64,000 bases of DNA. Origin: Saussurea involucrata. Its lineage: Eukaryota > Streptophyta > Magnoliopsida > Asterales > Asteraceae. Below the pieces are notes generated by a model, which saw only the letters and a program-made list of their open reading frames with translations, did not search any database and was not told where the DNA came from. Made by a program: the position numbers and the translations under genes. The stretch lies in NCBI GenBank assembly GCA_033807775.1, contig CM066315.1:59736820-59800819 (forward strand). Direction: 5' to 3'. Shown here piece after piece: positions 32,985 through 46,417 of this stretch (positions are counted from its first letter, which is position 1; the number at the start of each line of letters is the position of its first letter).

Positions 32985-33590
32985 CTATTTTCGCGGCTTC
33001 AGAGTGGTTTTATAGCAATCACGAGCGACTTTCGGCTCACTTTTTATCTCCTGGATCCCCCACGGCGTAGGGAACTTCAGAGTCTGATGATACGTCGAGG
33101 GAACGGCCTTCATCTCATGAATCCATGGTCGATCTAAGATGATGTTATAAGCCGATGCACAGTCGATGACGCTGAACTTGGTTTGCTTGTTGATTCCTCC
33201 GGCGTAGACTGGCAAGATGATATCTCCATAGGTGCTCGTCGCTTCTCCATTGAAACCGACCAAAGTTGTCGAACGTCGGGTGATTTCCGAACGATCGATT
33301 CCCATGGCCTTGATGGTGCCAAGGAAGATGACATTCGCTGAACTGCCCCCATCGACCAAGACTCGTCGAGTTAAACAATTACCAACCGTGAGTTGAATGA
33401 TCAACCCGTCATGATGTTTCTGGTACGAGTCGCCGAGGTCGTCTTGGTCGAATACGATCTTTATAGCTTCCAACTCCAGATCTCCTTTAGGCCTTGATGA
33501 ACGCGGGACATGCCGATCGTCAGGTGCTTGACTGGCGTGACGTTTGGCCGCGGAGTACGTCAGACCACATACGTCGGAACCACCGGTGAT
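32985..33590 (-). pseudogene. Element C aspartic protease (part after the G insertion)
   Basis: Minus-strand frame that continues the gag of element C across the 5-bp duplication GTGAT. It begins TGGSDVCGLTYSAAKRHAS, has the retroviral-type protease site LVDGGSSANVIF and the flap/wing region YNIILDRPWIHEM, and ends in LKFPTPWGI and CYKTTLKPRK before a stop. The protease cuts the Gag-Pol precursor. RT should follow, but pol is deleted. In this copy the frame is broken only by element G. Confidence 0.85.
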
Positions 33591-34436
33591 TATTGGAACC
33601 CAGATACACTTAATCAAGATTAACAATCTGTTAGTGGAGTTTAGAGTTTGATGCGGAAGCGTATTAAACTAACAAATATGTTTGATAGATATTAGAACGC
33701 ACATATATAAAGAAAACAGTAAGGAATAAAAAGGATTTCTTGAACAGTTACTGTTATTCAATATATAATAAGAACACGAAGAACAGATTAAGAACTGTTG
33801 GTGTGTGTGAGAATATAACACTCAGATATTTGACAATAAAGCTTGAGAGTATTAGTGATTCCTTGTGTTTTCGTCGTTAGGAAGATCTCAACATGAGACT
33901 TCCTTTTATACTACTCTTAGAAGACTATGAAGTTGGTCACTGTTCCTTTTACGGCATGAATAGTAAACTGGATGGTGTGAACAGTGGACTGGATGGTGTG
34001 AGCAGTTGTTTGAGCCATGCGCATTTAATGGAGCAGATGTACTATTGGTAAATGCATTAAATGGCGCAGACGTCTATTTTGTACCATGCCCTATTGAGTC
34101 CACTCAGAGCTTGACACGTGTTTTGACAGTACTTTTCCATGCAAGTTGATGAACGTATCCAGTAATCTTCCAAGTCTTCATAGCAGACCACAGAGGCTCT
34201 GTAAGGCATTACAGAGGTTCTATGGTCTGACCTTCTGTGGAGCAGTCCACTTGTTTCCGAGTTGATCTTCTTCTTGCGCACTACAGAGGTTCTGTGATTA
34301 CCTCTGTAGCTTCTGTGGCTTTCTGGACTTGATCTTCTGGAAGAAGTGGCAGAGCCTCTGTGAGAGGCTTTTCTATACTTAGCCTATTTTTCACTACTTC
34401 TAAGTATTTCTATGATTAGGAAGATTGAAGCTAACA
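33591..34436 (-). repeat. Element G 3' LTR
   Basis: 846 bp, TATTGGAACC...GAAGCTAACA, followed by the reversed polypurine tract ATCTCCCCC (34437-34445). It contains CAGAGGTTCTGTG-type dyads at about 34190-34375. Confidence 0.95.
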
Positions 34437-34616
34437 ATCTCCCCCTAAGTAGTGAAAAATAAAAATTTGACTTTGTGTTTAGTTAGGCTAAGTTAGATAA
34501 GACAAAGGTTAAACAATACCTCGAAATTTCTTTCATTTAGAAATATGCCAGAGGCATTTTACATTTGAGTACAATGAAAGATAAACTTTTGTTTGCAGAG
34601 ATTGGAGGTCTGAGAA

Positions 34617-37600
34617 TCAGATTTTGGCATCTTTGAAATCGTTGTAGCTTCTGTTGTCTCTGCCGACTTTTCTGATCTCTTTGTAGAATCTGATGCAGAG
34701 TTCTCTTAGGCGGATTGTTGAGTCTATTTCTCTGATGAAAGTATCTGCATCATCTCTATCCATTTTCTCTGTACCTCTGTATTTTACAAGGCTTGCTCTG
34801 AATTTGCTCAGAGTACTGGTTGCGTACTTCTGACAATCCATGAGTACAAAAAGTTTAACCTGGTGTTGTGGGTTTTGAAATACTAACCCAAATCTTGGTT
34901 CTCTGATGATTGAGTTGGGTACAACGTCTGGTGGGCAGTGATCTTCTGGTGGTCGTAGATCTAGATGTTTGAGACCAAGATCTTTTCCCAGCTGAAAATC
35001 TATCATGCTGTATAGCAGAAGCTTTTCCCTCATCGCTTTTCTCAATACTTGATAGACTCTGGTGTTTGCCTCTGTGTTGTAGTTGTCCTTTGTCCATTGC
35101 AGAAGGTCAGATAGATCGTATGGATTGATGTTTCTTAAGTCAGCATCAGCGAAGGTAGACTCTGAATTGTTCTCTCTTCTGACTTTGTAAAGATTGTACC
35201 TGACCCTTGGATAGGTTCTTGTGAAGGAGAATCTGCAGAAGATCACTTTTTTGATTTTGTGAATTGAGAAGACATCTGCTTTGGCTCTTGGCTTTGTTCT
35301 TGTGAAGATGTTCTCAAATTCTTCTCTGATCCTTGGATCTGTCACATGATCTATTGGATAGTTTGTCTGAAAGGATTGTTTGTAGAGGTATTTGTATACC
35401 ACTTCTTCCATTTCTTCATGTGTTGGACCAGGTCGTGGAATTTGTCTTCTAAGACTCTCCATATGTTAAACAACTTCTGCAGCTCTACCAGTTAAAGGAG
35501 TTTCTGACAGAGGCTTCAATCCATGTGCCCAGTCAACTTCTTCGGGTTTTGGGGTTTGAAAGGCGTCAAACGCACTTTTCATCAGTTTCTCTGTTGGCTT
35601 TGACAATGTTTTCTTCTTCTTAGGTTCCTCTGTCAGTATCCCTTTGCCTTTATCTTTTGTTGTCGTGGCATAACCTGTTGCTTCTGTGGGATTTGAGGTT
35701 TGTACTTCTGTAGGTTTGATGGAGGTTGCCTCTGTGGATTTTGACGATTGTGATTTAGAGGACTTTTGTGGCGATGGTTCTGTTGGCTTGACTTGCTCTG
35801 TAACCTCTGTTGGAGGTTGTTTGGTGACTTCTTCTGTGAGCTCAGTTTCTGTTGATGAAGTGTTTTCATTGAATCTTCTTGCCATTCTGAAGGCTAAGGT
35901 GAACCTGTGCCTTTCTTCTTCTCTCTTCACCATACGATCACTTATTGTTGTGTGCATCCTTTTCAGAATGTCAGAAGCAGAGGTCGTTGCTCTTTTTGGT
36001 TTGGTGGCAATCGACTTTCTTCTGAGTATGGTTTGGGGTGTTTCCACAGAGGTGGGTGTTTTCTCTGTGGTTGGTTCATCTGTTTCTTCCAAAATGATTA
36101 CCTCAGGGGCGGTTGTTGCCTCTGAGGTTTGCTTATCTGCTTCTGTAGTGTTGGGTTCTTTAGAGGTTGAATCCACAGAGATGGGTGTATTCTCTGTGGT
36201 TTGTTGAGTTTGTTGTTGTCGGGTCTGTTCTGGAGGTGCTTGACTCAGAGGTTCTGTGGCTATTGGTGGACCTGTAAGTTCTCTGCTTGCAGTTTTCTCT
36301 GTAGTTTTCTCCCCCTCAGGATGATCTGATGGACCAGGATGGTCATCATCATCAGAGTCATCCTGACCCTTGTCTGATGTACCCTCTGCTCTGCAGGAAG
36401 CATCGGGTTTCTTTGGCATTGTGGCTCCAGCAGCGATCAGTTTCGCGCAGACATCATCACAGAGGCCAAGAAGAGTTGCTAGCTCTGCCTCTGTTTTGAA
36501 TCTCATCCTTCCTACACTTTCTCTGAAATCTTTGACGAAGTTAGCATTGGCAGTGGTGAAGGAAAGGATGACTTCTGTCACTTGATTAATCACGTTCTGC
36601 CCAAGCTCTGTCAGCTGTGCTCTTGTCATGTAGTCTTTGGGTTGCATCAGCATGGTATTTCACATGGCTTCTTCTTGAACTTTTTGTAGGGCCTTCTGTA
36701 GATCTGCAGGAGTGATGCCCGTTGACACTAAAGTCTGTTTGTTCAATTGATCAAGGAACTTGTTGATGGAGTTCTCAATCGAAGAAGGAGTAGTTGTTGC
36801 GGCAGAAGTGGTGGATGCGGTAGCAGCAGACTTCATCTGTGAGATGGCAGTTTTCACCTCTGTGGACAGGTTGTCCATTTTGGTGTTCAGGTTTAGCAGT
36901 GCCAGTGATGTTGTCTCTGCAAAAGATTTGAAAGAGCTTTGCAACTCTTTCAAGGTTTGGTTCACAGAGGTCTCAAGGGTTTTGAACTCATCCCTTGTGA
37001 CTTGTGTTCCGGTGGTAACCTCTGGAGGAACACATTCGTCTCCAGAGTGAATCCCTGTTCCTGGGATACCTTCTTTCATTCCTGTTTGTATGTTGAGAAT
37101 GGAAGGATTTCCTTCTGATCCTTGAGAAGAAACATGAGTTTCAATCCCTACAGAAGTTCTGAGAAGAACATTGTCCAAATCCACTCCAGAGGTGGGTATT
37201 GGAATATCCTTCTGTTGACTAGGAGACTTGTCTAGAGTCTCTTTGTCTTTGTGCTCTCTACTTCTCTCTGAAAGAAGTGTGGGTCTTAATAAGTGCGTGT
37301 CAGAGGAAACAAATTCCTCTGTAGGGTGTTCTTGTGTGATCTGGGGAGATTGATCACGAACATTAGGTGAGTCTCTTTGAGGAGACACCCTAGGAATGGA
37401 TTCCCCGGTTTCTGTGGGCACAGAGGTTGAAAGAGTAACCTCTGGCTGGATGGGTTGGGTTGGGATCGAGCTGTGCTGCTCTTTTTCAATAACTCCTTCT
37501 GCAGCTAGACCTGCGGAGTTAGAAATGTGGGTTGCACTGGGAGGGGGTGATTGATGTGTGCCTTCTTCAACTTCGGCATCTTTTCTTGTTTCTTCTTCTG

Positions 37601-39656
37601 GTTCTGTGGAAGTTCCTTGCTCTGTGCGCAATGAGTCATACATGTGATGAGATCCGTATAATCTCATGACATGAGGATGATAGAGACCTTTTCGTATCCA
37701 GATAGCCTCTTCTTCATCTGAATCTACCTCTGAGATTTCTATCCCTGTTTCTGTGGTTTCTTCTACAACCGTTGCCTCTGTAACTTTAGTTGTATTCCAC
37801 TCAGCTTCGATTTGTTCTGTTTCTTCTGAAGCTTGGTTTGGACTTCTTCTGTGGACGTTCAATCCTTGAATGAAAGGGTTTTGTAAAATCACAGGGGTTT
37901 CGGCTGGTTGATTTCTGGGTGTTGTGTCATCTTCGTGTAGATGTGTGTCAATGCCAGAAATGAAGAAATCTTGTTCTTCTGGAGTGTGGTGGTCGAGAGG
38001 TTGTGCCGTCCACCCTGCTGTATTAAGGGTGTTTGCAATTTCGGGGTTCTGTAGGAAATCATTCAGGTCTCCTTGGTGAGCAAATCTATCTGGAGATTGA
38101 TATGGTGATTGATATCCTTCTTCTGTCATTCCTACTTCTGCATCTTCTTCTTCTGCAGTTTCTCCCTCTATGATTTCCTCTTCTGCAATGGTAAACAACT
38201 TTTTAAGTGTTTTACCATGCTTCTTTTTGGTTTTCCTCCTTTTTGGTTTTGGTGCCCCTTCCTCTGTTGATTTGGATCTCTTCTTTTTCTGTTTTGTGAA
38301 AAGGGGAGGTGCAGAGGAGCCAATCTCTGTGGCATGGGGAGGTGAAGGTCTATCTTCTGAAGTGCTTGTTGATGTGCCTTCTGCAGTTTTTCTCTTCTTA
38401 GCTTTTGGAGTAGAAGCAGAGATCTTTGCTGAAGATTTCTTTCCCATTATTTCTGCGCGTTTGGCTATGAAGCTGAGCTGAATAGCCATGTGTTTTGCTA
38501 ACTTTTGATCCTTTTCTGCTTGAGTGGAAAGAGGTTTTGCTATCATTGTTCCTAGGGGAACACCTAAACGCGGGGGTGTCATAGGACTCGGTTTTGGAGT
38601 TCTATGATCGCGTATATACTCTTTCTTAAGGGATATGTTCGATGCGTAGCGCAGAAGTTTCTTTGACAGAGGTCTGCAGTGTGAGTAGCCATCAGCATGA
38701 TCAGTGGGGGTATTTTTGTTCATCGGGAACTGTTTGGGAGTTGGCCCTTCCATTGGCCAATTTTGGATTAGCAGCAGAGGTTCGAACAGTACTCCCAATA
38801 TTCTTTGGAATTGCAGAGGTGGTAGAAAGTTGGGATCGTTCTCTTTGACCCTTTTCGAGTTGTTCTTTCTGTCGATGGTGTTTATGATCTCTTGCATCAT
38901 TATGGTCGCATAATCTAGTGGAAGATCATAGTAAACCCCATACATGATGCTCAAGATTTGATGTGAGCTCTGGTCAATACTCCCTATCTTTCCTGTCAAG
39001 CATCTGTTAAGAATAGAGAACAAAGTGTTCCACAGAGGTGGTAATCGGCCTCTGCGGAAGTCATTTCTCTTCCGTAGTTGGGTGTTGTACCCAAGCATTT
39101 CCACGAATCTACAGAGCTCTTCGTCTGTTGGTTGCTCTGCATAACTTTTCAATCCCAGAAGACCCCTTGTTGGTAGGTTGAATTCAAGTGAGAACATTGT
39201 TCTGTTGAACTTGATTTCAAGATGCTCAGTTTTATCAGGTCTTGAAATGTACCCTTTGATAAGAGAATCGTCTTTATCAAATCGGCAGCTTTGCCAAAAT
39301 TGGTTCAAATAACGAACTGGTATTCTGTTAGGGGTTCTTGATAGTAGAGGGAAAAGGATATGGTTTTCCATGATGTTCAGAAGTATGGCATGGGCTTCGC
39401 CGAAAGTAGTGGGTGAGGGGACCAAATAGCAGTTGTTGGATTTAATAGGAAGAGTGGCTTCGAAATGATCCTTAGCTATGAAGTTTTGCAAGTGTGTCGT
39501 CGGAGCAAAGTCTGCGGAATCCCCGGAATCTTGTTGTTCAATATCTCTTGCAAGGCTGGGGTTTTCAGAATGTTCTGAATGAGCAGGGGAGTTTTCCGTT
39601 GAGTTCGCCGGAGAGAGTTCAGAGGATGTAGCTCGAGAAGATGAAGTCATTTTCAA
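34617..39656 (-). pseudogene. Element G extra ORF after RNase H, one frame of 1,680 codons with two stops
   Basis: One continuous minus-strand frame from ATG 39656 to 34617, broken only by TGA at 36660-36662 and TAA at 35466-35468. This gives open segments of 998, 395 and 281 residues. Segment 1 has an ordered N-terminal region (about residues 45-310, with VRYLNQFWQSCRF and RGRLPPLWNTLFSILNRCLTG). It then has a strongly basic, NLS-like stretch (about 455-475, KRRKTKKKHGKTLKK), a long Thr/Glu/Ser-rich low-complexity part and a coiled coil near 905-960. Segment 2 is Thr/Glu/Lys-rich. Segment 3 is again ordered (FTRTYPRVRYNLYKVRREN, LFVLMDCQKYATSTL). I see no signal peptide or membrane span, so it is not an obvious envelope protein despite sitting where SIRE elements carry env-like ORFs. 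Similar ORFs occur, from memory, in many Asteraceae copia elements. Function unknown. Confidence 0.8.
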
Positions 39657-41042
39657 GTGTTTTGCAGGGTATCGCCGGAGAAGAAGATGAGAGTTTGTAA
39701 AAGGTTTTATGAGAGGGTAAGGTTTGTTTTTATAGGATGGTAAAACGGTAGACTTCGAAAGGGTAAAATATATAGCAATGGATTAAAGTTTGGAATCCGC
39801 ACTCGAGTTTGAGCGGCGGGTTCAACTTACCAAAAAAAAAACGTTCCATGTTTGCCCAATGAAAATGGGACACGTAGGCCATGTCAGAAAATGACAGGAC
39901 GTCGTGCGCGGCCCATTAATGCTAGGCGCGTGGAGTTGTTCTTAGCCATATGAGTTTCACTCGCAGAAAAAGTAACCGTTATTACTACAGAGATGCCCAA
40001 GTAATCAGATTGACAGAGCTTCTGTAGTTTACAGAGGCTCTGTGATCTTGAAAATCTTTGATGTTTATCCCTTTTTCATATATCTCATTGTTATCATGAC
40101 TTCTGTGGGGTTCTTCTTTAACCAAAACATTTGTAAAAGCATTGGAGAGGATAAAATCGGATTTTTGTGAAGAAATTTGCTTCGCGGAGGTTTTGTGGCT
40201 CTGTTGGAACTTGCAGAAGTTCTGTGAGGGCCAGCAGAAGCTCTATGAGAGAAAAAATCTCATAAAAAAATTTTATTAGTATTTTTGATCATCCAATTTT
40301 TGATTTGGTTTAAGAGATGTTTTTCGGACATATTTGAAAGTTTGTGTCCGAGAAAACTGTTTTAAAAAAACGGTTTGTTCGAGAAGGTCATGGTCTGCGT
40401 TTTCGGTTTCCGAGATAACATTCTAAAAGATCGACAGAAGGTTAATTTGTGATCACAGAGCATATTTACTGCAGAAGCTCTATGACCTTAAATTTCTCCT
40501 AATTCGAATTTTGTGAAACTTTTTGAGCTTTTGATTTTTGAGATGTTATTCACAGTATATTTAGGACATATTTGACAATTCTTGTCCTAGAAAATTGTTT
40601 TCCAAAAACCTTTTGTGCGAGAGACATACCTTTTGGTTCTTCTGTTCTCGGCAGTTTTGTCTTTCTTCTGTCGATGGAGAATTATCGACATTCTTCTTCG
40701 GCTTTCCTTTGAGAGATTTACCTCTGTAGATCATCTCAGGGCCCCTTTTGCTCCCCCTTGATCTAATCTCTTCTGTAGATCAAGAATTTTCTTTTTGCTC
40801 CCCCTTGACCTATGCTTGGATCAAAGAATGATAAGTTTTGCATAGAACATAGGTCATGGTCTTTCAGAGGTTCTGTAGGGGTCGTCAGAGGTTCTTAGTT
40901 GACTTACAGAAGCTCTGTGATTTTAAGAACTATTTAAGGTTTTAAGAATTTACATACAGAAGTAGAATCGATCAAAGCAATAAATTAAGCAATGTATTTA
41001 CTTATTATTTACAGAATATAAAACTATACTTACTGAGGATTT
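39657..41042. other. Element G non-coding region between RNase H and the extra ORF
   Basis: About 1.4 kb without coding. It is rich in CAGARGYTCTGTG-type dyads, for example near 40010-40050, 40195-40250, 40445-40490 and 40862-40925. In other retroelements such a region may hold a promoter or splice acceptor for the downstream ORF; nothing here proves it. Confidence 0.6.
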
Positions 41043-44000
41043 TCACACCATGTTAATCATTCCTATCTTACCTACCAAGAAGTTGAATCTTTTCTCGTCT
41101 AGTGCTTTGGTGAATAAGTCAGCGAGTTGATATTCTGTGGGCACAAAATGCATTTCGATTGTACCGTATTCAACATGATGTTTCAAGAAGTGATACCTTA
41201 TATCGATATGCTTGGTTTTTGAGTGTTGCACAGGGTTGGCAGAGATAGCAATAGCACTTTTGGAATCGCAGAAGATGGGTATTTTGAACAGAATGTGGCC
41301 GTAGTCTTTTAGCTGAGTCTTCATCCATAGAACCTGAGAACAACAGCTAGCGGCAGCAACGTATTCAGCTTCTGCAGTGGACGTGGAAACACAATTCTGC
41401 TTCTTGGAGGTCCAACTGACTAGTTTACCACCTAGGAATTGACAACTCCCAGAGGTACTCTTTCTGTCGAGCATGCATCCTCCATAGTCTGAATCTGTAT
41501 AAGCTTTAAGACCAAAACCAGAGTTCTGTGGATACCAGAGACCAAGATTTTTGGTCCCTTTTAGGTATCTAAAGATTCTCTTTACGGCATCATAATGTGA
41601 TTTCTTTGGATTAGCTTGATAGCGTGCACAGAGACATGTGGCATGCATAATGTCAGGTCTGCTTGCTGTTAAGTATAACAGAGATCCAATCATGCCTCTG
41701 TAGAGAGTGCATTCTACAGAGATGCCATCTGAATCTAAGAATAACTTGTTTCCAGTGGCCATTGGAGTTTTCATTGCAGAGGTATCAGAGAGGCTATACT
41801 TGGAAAGAATGTCAGAGACATATTTAGCTTGATTTATAAAAATTCCCTCTGATGATTGTTTGACTTGGAGTCCGAGGAAGAAAGTTAATTCTCCCATCAT
41901 ACTCATTTCAAACTCACTCTGCATGAGTTTTTCAAATCTTTTACACTCTTCTGAATTAGTAGACCCAAAAATTATGTCATCTACGTATATTTGTACAAGC
42001 ATTATCTCACTACTTTTGCGTTTATAGAATAAGGTAGTATCTGTTGTACCTCTGTTGTAACCATTGACTAGAAGAAAGGTAGAAAGTCGTTCATACCATG
42101 CTCGTGGAGCCTGTTTCAGTCCATATAGAGCTTTTTCAAGGTAGTATACATGCCTTGGAAACTTTGAGCTTTCAAATCCTGGTGGCTGATTAACGTAGAC
42201 CTCTTCTTGGATTTCACCGTTGAGAAAAGCTGATTTTACGTCCATCTGATAGACTTTAAAACCTATGTGGGCTGCGAAGGCTAAGAATATTCTTATTGCT
42301 TCGAGCCGTGCGACAGGGGCAAAAGTTTCATCGTAGTCTATGCCTTCTGCTTGTCTATATCCCTTTGCTACTAATCTTGCTTTGTTTCTGATGACCACTC
42401 CATCTTCATCCTTCTTGTTTCTGTAGACCCATTTAGTCCCAATGGCCTGTTTTCCTCTTGGCAGAGGTACTAGAGTCCATACTCTGTTACGCTCAAATTG
42501 CAAAAGTTCTTCTTGCATGGCGTCTACCCAGTTTGGGTCATCTAGGGCTTCAGAAATCTTCTTTGGTTCTATCACACTAATAAAATTTGTAAAGAAACAA
42601 AAGTTAGCAGTGGCAGACCTTGTTTTTACTGCGTCAGAAGGTTCTCCGATTATTTGGCTTGGAGGATGGCTTTTTGTCCATTGAGTTGTGCGTGGGAGAT
42701 GATCATCAATGTCATTCAGACTTTCTTTAGAGACTTCTTGTGTTTCTTCTTGTGTAGCCTCTGTTGTTCTTCGTGCCTTGGTAGTTGATTCTACCGTTTG
42801 TGGAATGATTGGTATGAGTGGTGGTGGAGTTTGTTCCTCTGAGGACGTATAGTCTTGGTCCTCTATTTCCTCTGTAATTGGTTCTTATGTGGTTTGTGCA
42901 GCTTCTGTGGTCGTTTTCCTTGATGTTTCATCTTCTGCACTTTCTTCTGCTTCGGCAATTGCATCTGTAGTATGTACAGAAGAAGATGAAGCATTATTAG
43001 GACCAGTTAGAGACAAACCTGTAGGATTTTGTCCGACAGAGGATGGTTCTTCAGAAACCCTGATTGTTCCAACAGAAGGATCAATGTTTTCGTTGAGCAT
43101 CTCTAAAAATAGAAGATCCAAGTCTTCTTTTGCTCGTGAGATGACAGGGGATTTCCCTTTAGTTCCGAGTTCTGAACTGATTTGTTCAGAAGTCATTTGG
43201 AATGAATCATCAAAAGAAACATTGATGCTTTCTACAATCTTGTGAGACTTTGTAAGGAATGTTCTGTAGGCTTTGGAAGTGGCAGAGTATCCAATGAATT
43301 TGCCTTCATCTGCTTTTACATCAAACTTTCCTCTTGAATCTCTGTCGTTTAAGACGAAGCATTTGCATCCGAATACATGGAAAAATTTGATGTTTGGCCG
43401 CCGTTTGTTAAGCAATTCGTAAGGCGTCTTGAGGTGTCTTTTCACAATGGTTGATCGATTTTGAGTATAACACGCAGTAGAAATTGCTTCTGCCCAAAAG
43501 TACATTGATAATCCGCATGCTGGCATCATAGTTCTTGCGGCTTCCACAAGTGTTCGATTTTTTCTTTCGACAACACCGTTCTGTTGTGGAGTGAGAGCTG
43601 CAGAAAAGTTCTGTGATATTCCTTCTGTTGAAAGATAGGCTTCAATGACAGAGTTTTTAAATTCTGTGCCATTGTCACTTCTTAACTTCTGTATTCTGCA
43701 ATTATAAAGAACTTGGATTCTTTTCATTAGATTTATCAATATATTTGGAACATCTGATTTCTTTCTAACAAATTCAACCCATGTGAAACGCGAATACTCA
43801 TCAATTAGGACAAGTATGTATTTCTTGCCACCTAGGCTCTGTATGGCAATGGGACCGCAGAGGTCGACATGAAGCATGTACAGAGGTCTAGTGCAAGATA
43901 CATCTGTTTTGCCTTTGTGGGAAGCTCTTTTGAGTTTTCCCATCTCACAGGCAGAACATAAATGATCCTTATTGAACTTAACATTTGGCAAACCTTTAAC

Positions 44001-44489
44001 TAGATCAAGTTTGACCAGTTTTTCCAATGTGTGAAAATTTAAGTGACAGAACCTGTTGTGCCATAACCAGGCTTCTTCACTTTTGCAGGCAACAAGGCAA
44101 ACTTTGTCTTTGTTCTTTGAGTTGAAGTTCATTAGATATAGATCACCTATTCTTTCAGCTCGCAGAAGTTCCATACTTGTTTCTTCACTTTGTAGAGAGC
44201 AGAAAGTTCTTTTGAACAACACATTGAATCCTGTATCACAAAGTTGACTTACACTGAGTAGGTTGTGCTTAAGGCCATCCACATATGCAACTTTGTATAC
44301 AGAAACGTCTTCTTTCCTTATGACTCCATAGCCTTTTATGTGTCCTTTCTTGTTGTCTCCAAAAGTCACAGATCCACCATCTTGTGTTTCTTTGTACGTG
44401 GATAGTGCACTTCTGTCACCAGTCATGTGCCTTGAGCATCCGGAGTCTAGATACCAGATTGGCACATACTTCTTCTGCAGGACAATCAC
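41043..44489 (-). pseudogene. Element G Pol: protease, integrase, reverse transcriptase, RNase H (one in-frame stop)
   Basis: One frame from 44489 to 41043 with a single TAA at 42885-42887 in the linker between integrase and RT. Protease begins WYLDSGCSRHMTG. The GAG-pre-integrase finger has WHNRFCHLNFHTLEKLV and CSACEMGK. The integrase core has MLHVDLCGP, LRSDNGTEF and NGVVERKNRT (D, D, E all present). RT has [26 protein letters not shown] and the catalytic YVDDIIFGS. RNase H has [31 protein letters not shown] and [12 protein letters not shown]. The order integrase before RT defines Ty1-copia. All catalytic motifs are intact, so only the stop and the frameshift upstream (44486-44490) separate this copy from a full-length polyprotein. 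The frame between the stop and RT is Thr/Glu-rich. Confidence 0.93.
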
Positions 44490-46417
44490 AGAGATTTAGG
44501 TACCCATATCCATATGGGTCCAATATTGTTAGAGTTTTTCAAGTTTGCCTTGGCATTCTTGAAATACATTTTGTTCTCTGCAGAAGAGTCAGATTGTTTC
44601 TTTGTGGGATTTGACTTTTGAATTGTCGTAGAGAGTAAACAGACTTGACTTGAAAAATGATTATTAAGTTTAGACATAAGATCAAAGCAATGACAGTATT
44701 GAATATGAGATGTAATTTGCTTGAACTTTTCATTGAACTTTTTGAACTCAGCCACAGAGGCATTACATTCTTTCTTTACATTAGATTTCCTATTACTAGA
44801 AGATCTATGAATACTCGAATGTTGTTTGCAAAAGCTCTGTTTAGGACCTGCCTTCTGTGGGTTGCTTCTGTGGTGAACTTCTTTCATCACTGTCACAGAA
44901 GAAAAAGATTTATTAACCTTAGGTTTTGAAAATCTAGAACTTATAGGATCAATAGAGGTCTTCTGTAACATTTTAAGCTCAGCAGAGGTTTTGATATGTA
45001 GATTCAATTTTAGAAAATCTTGGCAGATTGGAATCTCTGTGAGTTTCTCTTTTGGAGAAATAGTTCTGTGAGGAACTTCAGAGGAGAATTTGACATCCTC
45101 TGTGTCACAGTGAATTATCCCTGATTTGAAATCAGTCTCTGAGTTGTCAGAGGATGAATCGTCCTCGTATACAGAGGTTGAGTCAATTCTTTCAATAGAG
45201 GCTGGATTTTCTGAGCATGTATCGTACGAGCTTTTTTCCTCTGTAGAATAGTTTTCATAGATTGCAGAGGTTTCTAATAAGATTTCTTCAGTGAGAGTTT
45301 TATCTATAGAAGATGTACAGAAATTTTCTAAAACGCTTGATTTCCATATTTCCAAAATTTCTTTTTCAATTAAATTTTTAAAGTTTTCTTCTGAAAAAAT
45401 GGGTTTAAACTCAGGAGCTTCTGCTGACAATTTCTTTTCAACGTTTATCAAACAGACAAATGCAACCTGTGTTTGGGTCTCTGGTTTACCAAACTTGAAG
45501 ATACCAATCTGATCTTGTGTTTTCAGATATTTCTTTGGTTTGATACCTCTATTGACAGAGGTTGAAGATGATGAGTCTGTGTTTTCAAACCACACGTTAA
45601 TCATCTTCTTATGTTTCTTCAAGTAAGGATCCACAGAGATTTTCGCCCGTTTGTTTACAGAGATTAGATTTGGAAAATCTGGTTTGTTTGTTTTTCCAAT
45701 CACAAATAACGAGGACAGAGGTTTGTTTCTTTTGCCTTCAACACCTAGGGTGATATCATCATACCCTATACCTCGTCTCCCTATTTGTGAGTTTATTTTT
45801 TCATAAACTTTATGTGCATCTTTATAGTTTTTAAGCAAAACTACTCTTCTGAGTAAATCTTGCCATAATACCTCTCTTTCTCTTTGAAAGTATTCTTTAA
45901 GAGATCTTATGTCAGTAGTTTCGCTCCTTGAAACTGAAAGTTCTTTTGTTTTATCTTTTAAAGTATTGGTTAATTCAGAAATTTGTTTTTTTAAAGGATC
46001 TAGAGTTTTGTTCCAATTCTTTTCTATTCTCTCTTTTTCCTCAAAAATCTTTGCTTTTTCTTGAGTGAGAAGCCGTACTTCTCTCTCATTGAAAGTGAGT
46101 CTTTTCTGAATACTTTGATTTATCTCTTTCAGTTCAATTAATTCAATGTTAATTCTAAGTGTATTATCATCTACAGAGGTAATACAAGAGTTGGAATTTG
46201 AAGTAGATACCTCAGAGTCAGTGCAGGAGTCGACTTCTGCCATGCCACAGAAGAGGGCATTAGCGGTATGTTCATCGTCAGAAGTAGAGTCTGACTGGAA
46301 GTCTTCTGTGTTCTCCTCAGAATGTCCTTTTGCCATTAAGGATTTTTGAGCATAATATTCGGCTTTCTTTTGTAGAAAGCAGAGTCCCTCTGTGGGCGAT
46401 TTGATCTGCTTCTGCAT
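44486..46417 (-). pseudogene. Element G gag C-terminal half (spacer up to protease)
   Basis: 643-codon frame continuing gag after a one-base frameshift near 46368. It starts in KAEYYAQKSLMAKGHSEE. It is rich in Ser, Glu and Lys, with a coiled-coil-like stretch (about residues 90-170, LIELKEINQSIQKRLTFNEREVRLL). It ends WIWVPKSL, the usual text just before a copia protease. Protease resumes in another frame at 44489, so either a programmed shift or a one-base indel lies there. The function is unknown; such long spacers are common in SIRE-type elements. Confidence 0.8.

Noticed and set aside
35686..36207. Plus-strand frame of 173 codons opposite to the element G extra ORF
   Set aside because: It is the mirror of a Thr/Glu-rich coding stretch; it is Val/Ser-rich without a domain.
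34617..39656. Calling the extra ORF an envelope gene
   Set aside because: The position fits SIRE env-like ORFs, but no signal peptide, membrane span or cleavage motif is visible.
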